From assembly GCF_954871325.1 (NCBI RefSeq), contig NC_088778.1, positions 21,871,120 through 21,935,119 on the forward strand: a DNA stretch of 64,000 bases, in the 5' to 3' direction. The notes beneath the pieces are model-generated. The model was not told the DNA's origin. It did not search any database and saw only the letters and a program-made list of their open reading frames with translations. Each line of letters starts with the position of its first letter. Position 1 is the stretch's first letter. The position numbers and the translations under genes were made by a program. Positions 61,601-64,000 of the stretch are shown here, piece by piece. Origin of the DNA: Gordionus sp. m RMFG-2023. Lineage: Eukaryota > Nematomorpha > Gordioida > Chordodea > Parachordodidae.

Positions 61601-64000
61601 CCTTTTCAAGGATAAATCGAAAATTCTGACATGGTTATTCCAAGGGGTTGAGTTGAGCAATTTTTTTGATAATCTACAAATGTTTTGGGTTATTTTAATA
61701 TTAATTATGAGATTGCTACATTTTTATTTATATGTGCATAATTAAATTATATCAAATAAAAACTTATATGTTATTTAAAAGGAGACCCATGATTCGTTAT
61801 CTGATCTTTATTCACTTTTAGGAGAATACGACGTGATGTATGCCTTATGGCTCGATAAAAATAAGTATCCCGCAACGGCAGTTGCCTTAAATTTCGAGAA
61901 TTGGGGAAATTATGGAGATGCAATGCTAACTTACGAAAATGTAAGTGTTCAAATGTAAGGCTGGTAAAAATCAAGATAGTTATTTTTTGTTTTTCTTTCC
62001 CAGCTCTATCCCAAGGCATAGATAAATTTATACTTCTTATATCAAAATTATTTTGAAATTAATTTATAAACATAAACATTAACTTGTATTCTTAGCTAAT
62101 GGAGAATGTCAAAACCGATCTTTCCACTCCTTCCATAACAAGCGATGCAATAACCTCTAATCACCATTCTGAGTTTAGAACATGGGAAACTCATTGGGTG
62201 CATTGCCTCAAAGAACTCAACCAGTGGGATTATCTAAACAAGTATGCCTCAGTGTCTAGTTCCAAGCATTACAATCCTCAAATAGTATTAGATTGCGCTT
62301 GGAAATTCTCCGACTGGAATGCTATGAAAGAAGCTCTCACAGCGGTTTTGGATTATTTATATATTATATTGTCTATCTTATAAGTTGGTTGGCGATGTAA
62401 TTATTTTAATATTTTTTTGTTCTCTAAATTTTAATACAACTCTGAAAATTAAAATTTTACCTCCACATTTAATATGAATCTTTTTTTATATTAAACAATT
62501 CCTTTACTTTTTGAAGGTTCAAAAAAGTTGTCCCCGTGAATTGGCTTGGAAGGTTAATCTCTGCGCTGGTTACTTAGCCCTGAGCCAGAGTGACGAACAT
62601 CACCTAGCCATGATGGACCGCATAGTTGAAATAACGACCGGGCTTGGCGTCAGAGAATGGAAACGCCTGCCTTGCCACACCCTCGTTGTCAGAGGCTGTC
62701 ATGGCCCGTTACTAAGAGCGACCCAGAAGGTCGTAGAACTTCAAGAAGCAGCCCAACTTCACATCTCCCTTCAGTACCACCAGAATAGCCATATCAATCA
62801 ACAACAGGCGCCAAACAACCCCTACCAATCTAGTCAACTGTCCAGTAATGGGGATACCGGAAGTGGGAGCATGCTTAGGTTTTTTATTACCCTGAATAAC
62901 ATTATTTATAAAAATATGTTATAATTTTAAGAATGGAATTAATTTAATTTTTTGTATTATAAGCCATATTTTCTTAGAAATTATAATTTTAAGACAAAAT
63001 TTTTTTTTACTATTTACATAATAATTAATAAAAAAAATATTATTTTAATCATGTGATCAATACCATGGCTGAAAACCCGAACCCTCGAGATTTACTGAAC
63101 CCGAATCCCTTTTTAAAATATATTGTTCAAGAATTGTTTATTAAATTTATTTTCAATATTAAAAACATTATTTTGTGAAAATCATTTTTATTATATTTTA
63201 TGCAAAAATTTTAAATTTTACGGTCACATTTTGTAAAATTTTCTATTATAGATATATTTTAGGAATATTTATTTTTGTTTGTTGGATTATTAAATTAAAA
63301 GTAAGACCAAACAAAATCACAAGGTATAATAGTACAAATGCAACAATACAACCCTTTATTTTAGGGCAAGGATTCACAGTCCTAAGCAATAGATTAAAGT
63401 TTTTGCTTAGTTTTATGCTTAATATTTATAAAAATAATTATAAATTTTCATTTCATTGGTTTGTATTATTATTCGCCCCCTCATGTTCATGATAGCTTTA
63501 GCCATATTAATTCAAGAGATAATTAACTGTTGTAAAGACCCAAATTAACTCAAATTAGTCCTATTAGAAATATTTAATTTTTATTATAATTTCATTACAA
63601 GGTATATGGCAAATTCATCGAATCAGAATATGTCGCCACCTCCTTACGATAATTCGATTTGCAATATTTCTAATATCTCGGACACGACTTTAGCGCCTAA
63701 CAACAATTCCGCTTTCTCTTCCCCTACTATAGCTAACATTGGGACCTCGCCTAATTTCACCGAGATGAGATCTATCATTAAAACTTGGAAGTAGCAAACA
63801 TTTATTAGAATTTTTAAGTTAAAAAAAAATTAGTGGAAATAAAATTATTTTACAGTTGTCTTTTTTTCCACCACTATGTAAATAGATTTATAAAATGTTT
63901 TTAAATTATCTAAATGAGGTTTACAAAATTTAAATTTACAGCTGTACATCAAGTTAATTATAGTTACGTAAAATCTTACATTTCAATATTTTTCAGCGCC
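22518..64000 (+). CDS. TRRAP: TRRAP/Tra1 homologue, PIKK-family scaffold of histone acetyltransferase complexes (3' partial)
   Basis: TRRAP/Tra1 is a very large nuclear HEAT-repeat protein. It lets activators recruit the SAGA and NuA4/TIP60 acetyltransferase complexes, and its kinase-like domain is catalytically inactive. I identified 55 exons from the ATG at 22,518 to 63,790, plus the start of the next at 63,997. All adjoining phases match. The sum is 10,619 bp (about 3,540 codons) with no internal stop, colinear with human TRRAP from about residue 20 to the FAT domain. Landmarks are [89 protein letters not shown] and CSHEL-like FAT blocks such as [14 protein letters not shown]. Compared with human it carries long Asn/Ser/Gln-rich inserts. 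The N terminus is about 20 residues shorter. The rest of the FAT domain, the pseudokinase and FATC lie beyond the window. Exon numbering follows my chain; number 17 is left for the unresolved junction between 35,258 and 37,808. Confidence 0.95.
22749..22859 (+). CDS. TRRAP: TRRAP exon 2
   Basis: [20 protein letters not shown], then AESLEQ; matches human SSPQYSTFLEHIIPRFLTFL. Phase 0 at both ends. Confidence 0.9.
22900..23088 (+). CDS. TRRAP: TRRAP exon 3
   Basis: [20 protein letters not shown], then [18 protein letters not shown]; matches human RKLVLEIIHRIPTNEHLR and RIIIELHKQFRPP. The preceding intron is only 40 bp. Phase 0. Confidence 0.95.
23134..23328 (+). CDS. TRRAP: TRRAP exon 4
   Basis: [20 protein letters not shown] ... 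ENPA; weak but colinear match to human HHFLDFVKQIYKELP. The donor gttaat is chosen by phase; the frame stays open 12 codons further. Confidence 0.8.
23375..23556 (+). CDS. TRRAP: TRRAP exon 5
   Basis: [20 protein letters not shown] followed by [15 protein letters not shown]; near identical to human SLKVLAELPIIVVLMYQLYK. An in-frame alternative acceptor at 23,384 would drop three codons. Ends in phase 2. Confidence 0.92.
23598..23697 (+). CDS. TRRAP: TRRAP exon 6
   Basis: [14 protein letters not shown], then [17 protein letters not shown]; matches human AAQIKTLSFLAYIIRIYQ. Confidence 0.93.
23797..23935 (+). CDS. TRRAP: TRRAP exon 7
   Basis: [20 protein letters not shown], then [18 protein letters not shown]; matches human VKGMLQLLSNCPAETAHLRK. 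Ends in phase 1. Confidence 0.94.
24381..24459 (+). CDS. TRRAP: TRRAP exon 8
   Basis: [20 protein letters not shown]; matches human QFIPCMDKLFDESILIGSG. Donor gtatgt, phase 2. Confidence 0.9.
24460..27033 (+). other. TRRAP intron 8 (2.6 kb)
   Basis: No gene recognised inside. Blocks at about 24,590-24,650, 25,080-25,150 and 26,110-26,250 carry ggttctg/gaaccatggt and ccggaccaatcc words like MITE ends. A less AT-rich block at 25,370-25,860 has no recognisable coding content. Confidence 0.6.
27034..27241 (+). CDS. TRRAP: TRRAP exon 9
   Basis: [20 protein letters not shown], then [17 protein letters not shown]; close match to human RPLAYSTLADLVHHVRQHLP and [15 protein letters not shown] strong diagnostic exon for the TRRAP call. 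Confidence 0.97.
27242..28164 (+). other. TRRAP intron 9
   Basis: AT-rich. A block at about 27,845-27,990 is rich in gcccacc words, as in hAT subterminal repeats. No paired ends found. Confidence 0.5.
28165..28268 (+). CDS. TRRAP: TRRAP exon 10
   Basis: [20 protein letters not shown], then [15 protein letters not shown]; matches human DVLMRMLEVFVLKFHTIARY. Confidence 0.88.
28269..29134 (+). other. TRRAP intron 10
   Basis: AT-rich; nothing recognised. Confidence 0.5.
29135..29201 (+). CDS. TRRAP: TRRAP exon 11
   Basis: [20 protein letters not shown], then NL. Falls in the poorly conserved linker where human has a proline-rich stretch. Supported by phase and splice sites rather than strong similarity. 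Confidence 0.65.
29288..29432 (+). CDS. TRRAP: TRRAP exon 12
   Basis: [20 protein letters not shown]; matches human LVKTLVCGVKTITWGITSCK. Ends in phase 1; the acceptor is somewhat uncertain. Confidence 0.92.
29697..30079 (+). CDS. TRRAP: TRRAP exon 13
   Basis: [20 protein letters not shown], then [17 protein letters not shown]; matches human QFIPNKQLQPKETQIYIKLV and FAGVFTMMNPLTFKEIF. An Asn/Ser-rich insert lies between them. Confidence 0.93.
30269..31658 (-). mobile_element. hAT transposon (ZMYM1-like transposase) in TRRAP intron 13
   Basis: Termini are cagtggcgtagccagg at the left and, in reverse complement, cagtggcataggcatg at the right, with G/C runs just inside. Flanks are tctctgtt (30,261-30,268) and tcactgtt (31,659-31,666), an 8-bp duplication with one mismatch. 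Length is 1,390 bp. The minus strand 31,503-30,745 encodes the C-terminal third of a zinc-finger-MYM1-like hAT transposase, including [20 protein letters not shown] and [12 protein letters not shown]. It lacks the N-terminal finger and catalytic parts and has one in-frame TGA at 30,982-30,984. It is a non-autonomous, internally deleted copy. Confidence 0.9.
30745..31503 (-). pseudogene. hAT transposase fragment (ZMYM1-like)
   Basis: From 31,503 it reads [40 protein letters not shown] and [18 protein letters not shown], as in ZMYM1-type proteins. After a single in-frame TGA it continues [20 protein letters not shown] then [20 protein letters not shown] and a stop at 30,745. It is 5'-truncated, about 250 codons against 600 or more in intact relatives, so it cannot be an active transposase. 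Confidence 0.85.
31759..31950 (+). CDS. TRRAP: TRRAP exon 14
   Basis: [20 protein letters not shown], then [17 protein letters not shown]; matches human NSFLANPTTSALFATILVEY and YLKLFKLVFGSVSLF. Donor gtatgc, phase 0. Confidence 0.95.
31951..32846 (+). other. TRRAP intron 14
   Basis: AT-rich. A minus-strand open frame (31,981-32,244) has no recognisable motif. Confidence 0.5.
32847..33012 (+). CDS. TRRAP: TRRAP exon 15
   Basis: [20 protein letters not shown], then [14 protein letters not shown]; matches human AQTAKEPYNYFLLLRALFRS and [14 protein letters not shown]. Ends in phase 1. Confidence 0.95.
33100..33690. mobile_element. CCGGTC-rich element, copy B, in TRRAP intron 15
   Basis: GC-rich ends around an AT-rich middle. 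The left end has gaccggtaccc and aaaagaccgacccaaaacc; the right has aaaccggtccgga and acggtccggtttcggtc. The outer words aatgccaccgtccgg and, reversed, aatgtcatcggtcca suggest imperfect inverted ends. The left third matches copy A at 230-450 in reverse complement. No transposase. Exact ends and target duplication were not resolved. Confidence 0.6.
33691..34409 (+). other. Rest of TRRAP intron 15
   Basis: AT-rich; nothing recognised. Confidence 0.5.
34410..35258 (+). CDS. TRRAP: TRRAP exon 16 (large, with three low-complexity inserts)
   Basis: Conserved blocks are [66 protein letters not shown] and [18 protein letters not shown], all in human order. Between them are Asn/Ser-rich inserts of about 60, 45 and 85 residues that human lacks. 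The 3' end is either 35,258 (phase 1, fits exon 18) or 35,266. Confidence 0.93.
35259..37807 (+). other. TRRAP: TRRAP intron region 16-18, junction unresolved
   Basis: Human has about ten residues (KLHYVVTEVQ) between the two flanking exons that I could not place with confidence. A microexon near 35,530-35,555 (LKYNPVPR) is one possibility; direct splicing of 35,258 to 37,808 keeps the frame. A hAT MITE occupies 35,925-36,799. The part at 36,950-37,500 is slightly less AT-rich and unassigned. Confidence 0.5.
35925..36799. mobile_element. 875-bp hAT-type element with perfect 8-bp target duplication
   Basis: Begins cagagttgttaaaata and ends tattttaacaactctg. Both flanks are gtttagta (35,917-35,924 and 36,800-36,807). 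The same terminus type occurs at 2,396-2,407. Its middle (36,373-36,530) is less AT-rich and open on the plus strand ([16 protein letters not shown]) and on the minus strand ([15 protein letters not shown]). The minus reading may be a transposase remnant. Confidence 0.88.
37808..37950 (+). CDS. TRRAP: TRRAP exon 18
   Basis: [20 protein letters not shown], then [12 protein letters not shown]; matches human GPSITVEFSDCKASLQLPME and YYRRQAWE. Enters in phase 1; an acceptor at 37,814 would enter in phase 2. Confidence 0.85.
38189..38387 (+). CDS. TRRAP: TRRAP exon 19
   Basis: [20 protein letters not shown], then [15 protein letters not shown] and KALAALF; matches human VIKCFLVAMMSLEDNKHALY and QLLAHPNFTEKTIP. 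Confidence 0.9.
38564..38740 (+). CDS. TRRAP: TRRAP exon 20
   Basis: [20 protein letters not shown], then [12 protein letters not shown]; matches human SAVIKDLRPSALPFVASLIR and HYTMVAVAQQCG. Donor gtaaaa, phase 1. Confidence 0.94.
38741..39200 (+). other. TRRAP intron 20
   Basis: AT-rich; an open frame at 38,945-39,154 has no counterpart in human TRRAP and is probably chance. Confidence 0.5.
39201..39340 (+). CDS. TRRAP: TRRAP exon 21
   Basis: [20 protein letters not shown], then [20 protein letters not shown]; matches human MDPLVLIDAIAICMAYEEKE and LCKIGEVALAVIFDVASIIL. Confidence 0.92.
39656..39853 (+). CDS. TRRAP: TRRAP exon 22
   Basis: [20 protein letters not shown], then [16 protein letters not shown] and [16 protein letters not shown]; matches human QLPLFSYIVERLCACCYEQA and FLKALLFVMMDLTGE. 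Confidence 0.95.
39854..41004 (+). other. TRRAP intron 22
   Basis: AT-rich with poly-T runs; nothing recognised. Confidence 0.55.
41005..41169 (+). CDS. TRRAP: TRRAP exon 23
   Basis: [20 protein letters not shown], then [15 protein letters not shown]; matches human VSNGAVAMAKTTLEQLLMRC and VREVTSPNSTVRKQ. No ATG inside, so it is not an ATG-initiated open frame. Confidence 0.93.
41300..41449 (+). CDS. TRRAP: TRRAP exon 24
   Basis: [20 protein letters not shown], then [20 protein letters not shown]; matches human AMHSLQVLAQVTGKSVT and [20 protein letters not shown]. Confidence 0.96.
41605..41878 (+). CDS. TRRAP: TRRAP exon 25
   Basis: [13 protein letters not shown], then [20 protein letters not shown] and [19 protein letters not shown]; matches human LFTMDLNVVEHKVFYTELLN and LCEAEDSALTKLPCYKSLP. 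An Asn-rich insert of about 25 residues lies between. Ends in phase 1. Confidence 0.96.
42102..42223 (+). CDS. TRRAP: TRRAP exon 26
   Basis: [20 protein letters not shown], then [19 protein letters not shown]; matches human NALAACNYLPQSREKIIAAL and FKALNSTNSELQEAGEACM. Confidence 0.93.
42224..42869 (+). other. TRRAP intron 26
   Basis: A short less AT-rich piece at 42,260-42,310 (ggcgcaggtatgcgcagc, ending gtgacgctacta) resembles the cagtagcgtcac hAT-like ends elsewhere. The rest is AT-rich. Confidence 0.45.
42870..43040 (+). CDS. TRRAP: TRRAP exon 27
   Basis: [20 protein letters not shown], then [20 protein letters not shown]; matches human MRPLLMMLGDYRSLTLNVVN and RLTSVTRLFPNSFNDKF. Confidence 0.96.
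43105..43167 (+). CDS. TRRAP: TRRAP exon 28
   Basis: [20 protein letters not shown], then Q. Falls at human LRKWMEVVVITHKGG; short, supported by position and phase. Confidence 0.75.
43229..43348 (+). CDS. TRRAP: TRRAP exon 29
   Basis: [20 protein letters not shown]; matches human EEMKICSAIINLFHLIPAAP. The intron before it is 61 bp. Confidence 0.88.
43519..43638 (+). CDS. TRRAP: TRRAP exon 30
   Basis: [20 protein letters not shown], then [18 protein letters not shown]; matches human FREPLIKFLTRHPSQTVELF and LNDPQWSRMFMSFL. Confidence 0.86.
43639..45325 (+). other. TRRAP intron 30
   Basis: AT-rich. It holds a small tandem duplication of ggagacgggtttgactat near 44,415-44,450. An open frame at 45,144-45,332 (with [14 protein letters not shown]) is exon-like in composition, but its position does not fit the chain. 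Confidence 0.5.
45326..45412 (+). CDS. TRRAP: TRRAP exon 31
   Basis: [20 protein letters not shown], then CLERIISEK; matches human FLKHKDARPLRDVLAANPNR. Phase 0 at both ends. Confidence 0.82.
45413..46275 (+). other. TRRAP intron 31
   Basis: AT-rich. A less AT-rich piece at about 45,590-45,640 (gttcgggcagcgccattcc) may be a transposon end. Nothing else recognised. Confidence 0.45.
46276..46461 (+). CDS. TRRAP: TR RAP exon 32
   Basis: [20 protein letters not shown], then [20 protein letters not shown]; the second part matches human LQFQAIKIISIIVKNDDSWL. Donor gttatt chosen by phase. Confidence 0.85.
46601..46728 (+). CDS. TRRAP: TRRAP exon 33
   Basis: [20 protein letters not shown], then [14 protein letters not shown]; matches human VSQLRRVWVSENFQERHRKE and PKLLAYCLLNYCK. 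Ends in phase 2. Confidence 0.92.
46905..47016 (+). repeat. hAT left-end fragment in TRRAP intron 33
   Basis: tttacagcgcttgtagcgc followed by tttttagcgttctacttagctactttc resembles 1,195-1,310 of the BED-type hAT element. It directly precedes the tandem duplication. Confidence 0.65.
47017..48168 (+). repeat. 576-bp tandem duplication of hAT-derived sequence in TRRAP intron 33
   Basis: Unit 1 is 47,017-47,592 and unit 2 is 47,593-48,168. I saw no difference between them, including in the 76-codon frame each contains (47,077 and 47,653). The unit resembles the region after 1,320 of the BED h[22 protein letters not shown] corresponds to the start of its transposase. Near identity means a very recent duplication or an assembly artefact. 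The frames are transposon pieces, not genes. Confidence 0.95.
48216..48330 (+). CDS. TRRAP: TRRAP exon 34
   Basis: [20 protein letters not shown], then [18 protein letters not shown]; matches human RNYGDIELLFQLLRAFTGRF and LKEYMEEEIPKNYSIAQK with equal spacing into the next exon, which fixes the donor at gttttac. Confidence 0.88.
48644..48775 (+). CDS. TRRAP: TRRAP exon 35
   Basis: [20 protein letters not shown], then [20 protein letters not shown]; matches human RALFFRFVDFNDPNFGDELK and AKVLQHILNPAFLYSFEKG. The acceptor follows the second AG (gtagctggaag). Confidence 0.9.
48776..49120 (+). other. TRRAP intron 35
   Basis: AT-rich; nothing recognised. Confidence 0.5.
49121..49280 (+). CDS. 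TRRAP: TRRAP exon 36
   Basis: [20 protein letters not shown], then [19 protein letters not shown]; the second part aligns with human SVFITKVLDPEKQADML. Ends in phase 1. Confidence 0.82.
49281..49692 (+). other. TRRAP intron 36
   Basis: Contains ccggtctttgaa, ggtcttcaatccgggc and gatccaacc words (49,410-49,505), probably a fragment of the CCGG-rich repeat class. Confidence 0.45.
49693..49915 (+). CDS. TRRAP: TRRAP exon 37
   Basis: [20 protein letters not shown], then [13 protein letters not shown] and a Ser/Thr-rich tail; matches human DSLRIYLLQYATLLVEHAP. Ends in phase 2. Confidence 0.85.
49916..50328 (+). other. TRRAP intron 37
   Basis: AT-rich; nothing recognised. Confidence 0.5.
50329..50482 (+). 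CDS. TRRAP: TRRAP exon 38
   Basis: [20 protein letters not shown], then [20 protein letters not shown]; matches human KLRRLMTFAWPCLLSKACVD and [20 protein letters not shown]. Confidence 0.97.
50658..50765 (+). CDS. TRRAP: TRRAP exon 39
   Basis: [20 protein letters not shown], then [16 protein letters not shown]; matches human [20 protein letters not shown] and MAILTPAVPARMEDG. Confidence 0.97.
50820..50993 (+). CDS. TRRAP: TRRAP exon 40
   Basis: [20 protein letters not shown], then [17 protein letters not shown]; matches human QMLTHWTRKIIVEEGHTVPQ and LVQHMVSAMQRLGFTPS. Confidence 0.97.
51046..51306 (+). CDS. TRRAP: TRRAP exon 41
   Basis: [20 protein letters not shown], then [14 protein letters not shown]; matches human RRLAVDLSEVVIKWELQRIK and TVVNFLIRVACQ, with a Ser/Thr-rich linker between as in human. 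Confidence 0.95.
51525..51671 (+). CDS. TRRAP: TRRAP exon 42
   Basis: [20 protein letters not shown], then [13 protein letters not shown]; matches human RRCVNLLKTALRPDMWPKSE and LKLQWFDKLLMTV. Confidence 0.92.
53030..53139 (+). other. Orphan exon-like segment A in TRRAP intron 42
   Basis: Preceded by tttttttag and followed by gttacc, phase 0 at both ends. It reads [20 protein letters not shown], then [18 protein letters not shown]. Composition is coding-like. I recognise no family. It could be a lineage-specific TRRAP exon, part of a nested gene, or chance. Confidence 0.35.
54158..54276 (+). other. Orphan exon-like segment B in TRRAP intron 42
   Basis: Preceded by a strong acceptor (ctttttttaattttag) and followed by the donor aggtac. 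It reads [20 protein letters not shown], then [20 protein letters not shown]. It would join segment A in phase 0, but its own donor is phase 2, which does not fit exon 43. The frame also stays open to about 54,321. Function unknown. Confidence 0.35.
54415..54679 (+). CDS. TRRAP: TRRAP exon 43
   Basis: A Ser/Pro/Gln-rich insert ([20 protein letters not shown]) followed by [20 protein letters not shown], which aligns with human VNYGNICTGLEVLSFLLTVL. Ends in phase 1. Confidence 0.82.
54680..55914 (+). other. TRRAP intron 43 (1.2 kb)
   Basis: AT-rich with a G-run at about 55,021-55,033; nothing recognised. Confidence 0.5.
55915..56371 (+). CDS. TRRAP: TRRAP exon 44
   Basis: [20 protein letters not shown], then [20 protein letters not shown] and [19 protein letters not shown]. 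Aligns with human SFKPLQRGIAACMTCGNTKV, LRAVHSLLSRLMSIFPTE and YEELECLYAAVGKVIYEGL. It carries an insert of about 55 residues between the first two blocks. Confidence 0.88.
56484..56713 (+). CDS. TRRAP: TRRAP exon 45
   Basis: [20 protein letters not shown], then [20 protein letters not shown]; matches human SQLFGTLMILKSACSNNPSY and IDRLISVFMRSLQKMVRE. A Ser/Pro-rich tail follows. Confidence 0.93.
56714..57381 (+). other. TRRAP intron 45 with a GCCCGGCC-rich repeat
   Basis: 56,815-57,120 carries repeated gcctg, ggcccg and ggccgg words around AT-rich spacers, between tagatctaga and gtagatctcta. It looks like a hAT-type MITE, but no matching 8-bp target duplication was found. Confidence 0.5.
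57382..57566 (+). CDS. TRRAP: TRRAP exon 46
   Basis: [20 protein letters not shown], then [20 protein letters not shown]; matches human ELVMLSLELVKTRLAVMSME and MRKNFIQAILTSLIEKSPDA. The start is chosen by phase (after acaag). Confidence 0.9.
57567..57904 (+). other. TRRAP intron 46
   Basis: AT-rich; nothing recognised. Confidence 0.5.
57905..58071 (+). CDS. TRRAP: TRRAP exon 47
   Basis: [20 protein letters not shown], then [14 protein letters not shown]; matches human TPTLREKSILLVKMMTYIEK and FLDLVNYVYRDETL. Ends in phase 2. Confidence 0.95.
58072..58716 (+). other. TRRAP intron 47
   Basis: AT-rich; an open frame at 58,176-58,367 has no recognisable motif. Confidence 0.5.
58717..58915 (+). 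CDS. TRRAP: TRRAP exon 48
   Basis: [20 protein letters not shown], then [20 protein letters not shown]; matches human ELTAKLEPAFLSGLRCAQPL and LLYVTCSQNWEAMGNHFWIK. FAT-domain entry region. Confidence 0.97.
58916..59265 (+). other. TRRAP intron 48
   Basis: Contains G-rich pieces (gatggggaaggggtg, ggggggagg) near 58,990-59,045 and 59,135-59,150; origin unknown. Confidence 0.45.
59266..59601 (+). CDS. TRRAP: TRRAP exon 49
   Basis: [20 protein letters not shown], then LPSISSVF; aligns with human ELLLAVCEKSTPIGTSCQGA and MLPSITNVI. The rest is an Asn/Ser-rich linker. Confidence 0.85.
59743..60084 (+). CDS. TRRAP: TRRAP exon 50
   Basis: After an Asn/Ser-rich linker: [20 protein letters not shown], then [20 protein letters not shown]; matches human GALLSAFVQLCHISTTLAEK and TWVQLFPRLWKILSDRQ. 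Donor gttcga is chosen by phase; a stronger donor at 60,108 would follow a stop. Confidence 0.92.
60085..60803 (+). other. TRRAP intron 50
   Basis: AT-rich; nothing recognised. Confidence 0.5.
60804..60947 (+). CDS. TRRAP: TRRAP exon 51
   Basis: [20 protein letters not shown], then [20 protein letters not shown]; matches human PFLCSGSHQVQRDCQPSALN and CFVEAMSQCVPPIPIRPCVL. Confidence 0.94.
61145..61354 (+). CDS. TRRAP: TRRAP exon 52
   Basis: [20 protein letters not shown]; matches human YLGKTHNLWFRSTLMLEHQ. A Lys/Glu-rich linker follows. Confidence 0.94.
61355..61781 (+). other. TRRAP intron 52
   Basis: AT-rich; nothing recognised. Confidence 0.5.
61782..61940 (+). CDS. TRRAP: TRRAP exon 53
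   Basis: [20 protein letters not shown], then [20 protein letters not shown]; matches human EILDSLAELYSLLQEEDMWA and ATAIAYEQHGFFEQAQESYE. FAT TPR-like repeats. Donor gtaagt. Confidence 0.95.
62096..62344 (+). CDS. TRRAP: TRRAP exon 54
   Basis: [20 protein letters not shown], then [20 protein letters not shown]; matches human QLWEDHWIRCSKELNQWEAL and VLECAWRVSNWTAMKEALVQ. Confidence 0.96.
62517..62878 (+). CDS. TRRAP: TRRAP exon 55
   Basis: [20 protein letters not shown], then [28 protein letters not shown]; matches human VEVSCPKEMAWKVNMYRGYL, IREWRRLP and LLQAAQQIIELQEAAQINAG. A Gln/Asn-rich tail follows. Ends in phase 2. Confidence 0.96.
62879..63601 (+). other. TRRAP intron 55
   Basis: AT-rich. 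A short piece at 63,060-63,112 (ccatggctgaaaacccgaac, aacccgaatccc) resembles a MITE end. The open frame at 63,175-63,492 has no recognised motif. Confidence 0.45.
63602..63790 (+). CDS. TRRAP: TRRAP exon 56
   Basis: A Ser/Asn/Pro-rich linker ending EMRSIIKTW, which matches human DMKTVVKTWRN. Donor gtagca, phase 2. Confidence 0.88.
63997..64000 (+). CDS. TRRAP: TRRAP exon 57, first bases
   Basis: The acceptor tatttttcag ends at 63,996. The next bases complete an AAC codon after TGG in phase 2, giving KTWNA against human KTWRN. The rest lies outside the window. Confidence 0.6.

Noticed and set aside
1-64000. CRISPR array, bacterial operons, riboswitches
   Set aside because: Spliceosomal introns and animal-type genes make this nuclear eukaryotic DNA. 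No regularly spaced short repeats with unique spacers were seen.

Overview
The window is AT-rich (roughly three quarters A+T) eukaryotic nuclear DNA. Two spliced protein-coding genes are recognisable. ELOF1 (minus strand, about 10.1-10.4 kb) encodes the small zinc-ribbon transcription elongation factor. A TRRAP/Tra1 orthologue (plus strand, from 22,518 past the right edge) encodes the giant PIKK-family scaffold of the SAGA and NuA4/TIP60 histone acetyltransferase complexes. The TRRAP protein resembles the animal form, and the interspersed elements are hAT, piggyBac and Ty3/gypsy. This fits an invertebrate animal with a repeat-rich genome, but the species cannot be named from the sequence.

Region 1-22 kb is mostly a transposon graveyard around ELOF1. 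It holds several hAT remnants (about 0.3-0.9, 1.2-2.4, 6.4-7.3 and 7.68-9.43 kb), hAT-type MITEs with 8-bp target-site duplications, a piggyBac transposase remnant (20.2-20.7 kb), Ty3/gypsy fossils (3.0-3.7, 7.9-8.7, 10.8-13.7+, 15.6-18.2 and 18.9-19.8 kb), a tRNA-like sequence, several tandem repeats and a (TTTTC)n microsatellite. Nesting is common: a gypsy fragment lies in one hAT, and a MITE interrupts the transposase of another.

Region 22.5-64 kb is one gene. I could chain 55 exons with matching splice phases from the ATG to 63,790, plus the acceptor of the next exon at 63,997. Together they give about 3,540 codons with no internal stop, colinear with human TRRAP from near its N terminus into the FAT domain. 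The PI3K-like pseudokinase and FATC parts must lie to the right. One short stretch, between the exons ending at 35,258 and starting at 37,808, is unresolved. Introns range from about 40 bp to 2.7 kb. The large ones hold a ZMYM1-type hAT element with terminal repeats and target-site duplication (30,269-31,658), a hAT MITE (35,925-36,799), a CCGGTC-rich repeat (about 33.1-33.7 kb) and an apparently identical 576-bp tandem duplication of hAT-derived sequence (47,017-48,168).

Both host genes act in RNA polymerase II transcription, but they lie on opposite strands about 12 kb apart with repeats between them, so nothing suggests co-regulation. I did not find a clearly novel biological system. The best leads are orphan exon-like segments in TRRAP intron 42, the unresolved exon junction next to a MITE-borne open frame, a structured UUCG hairpin at 14.3 kb, and the nested transposons.
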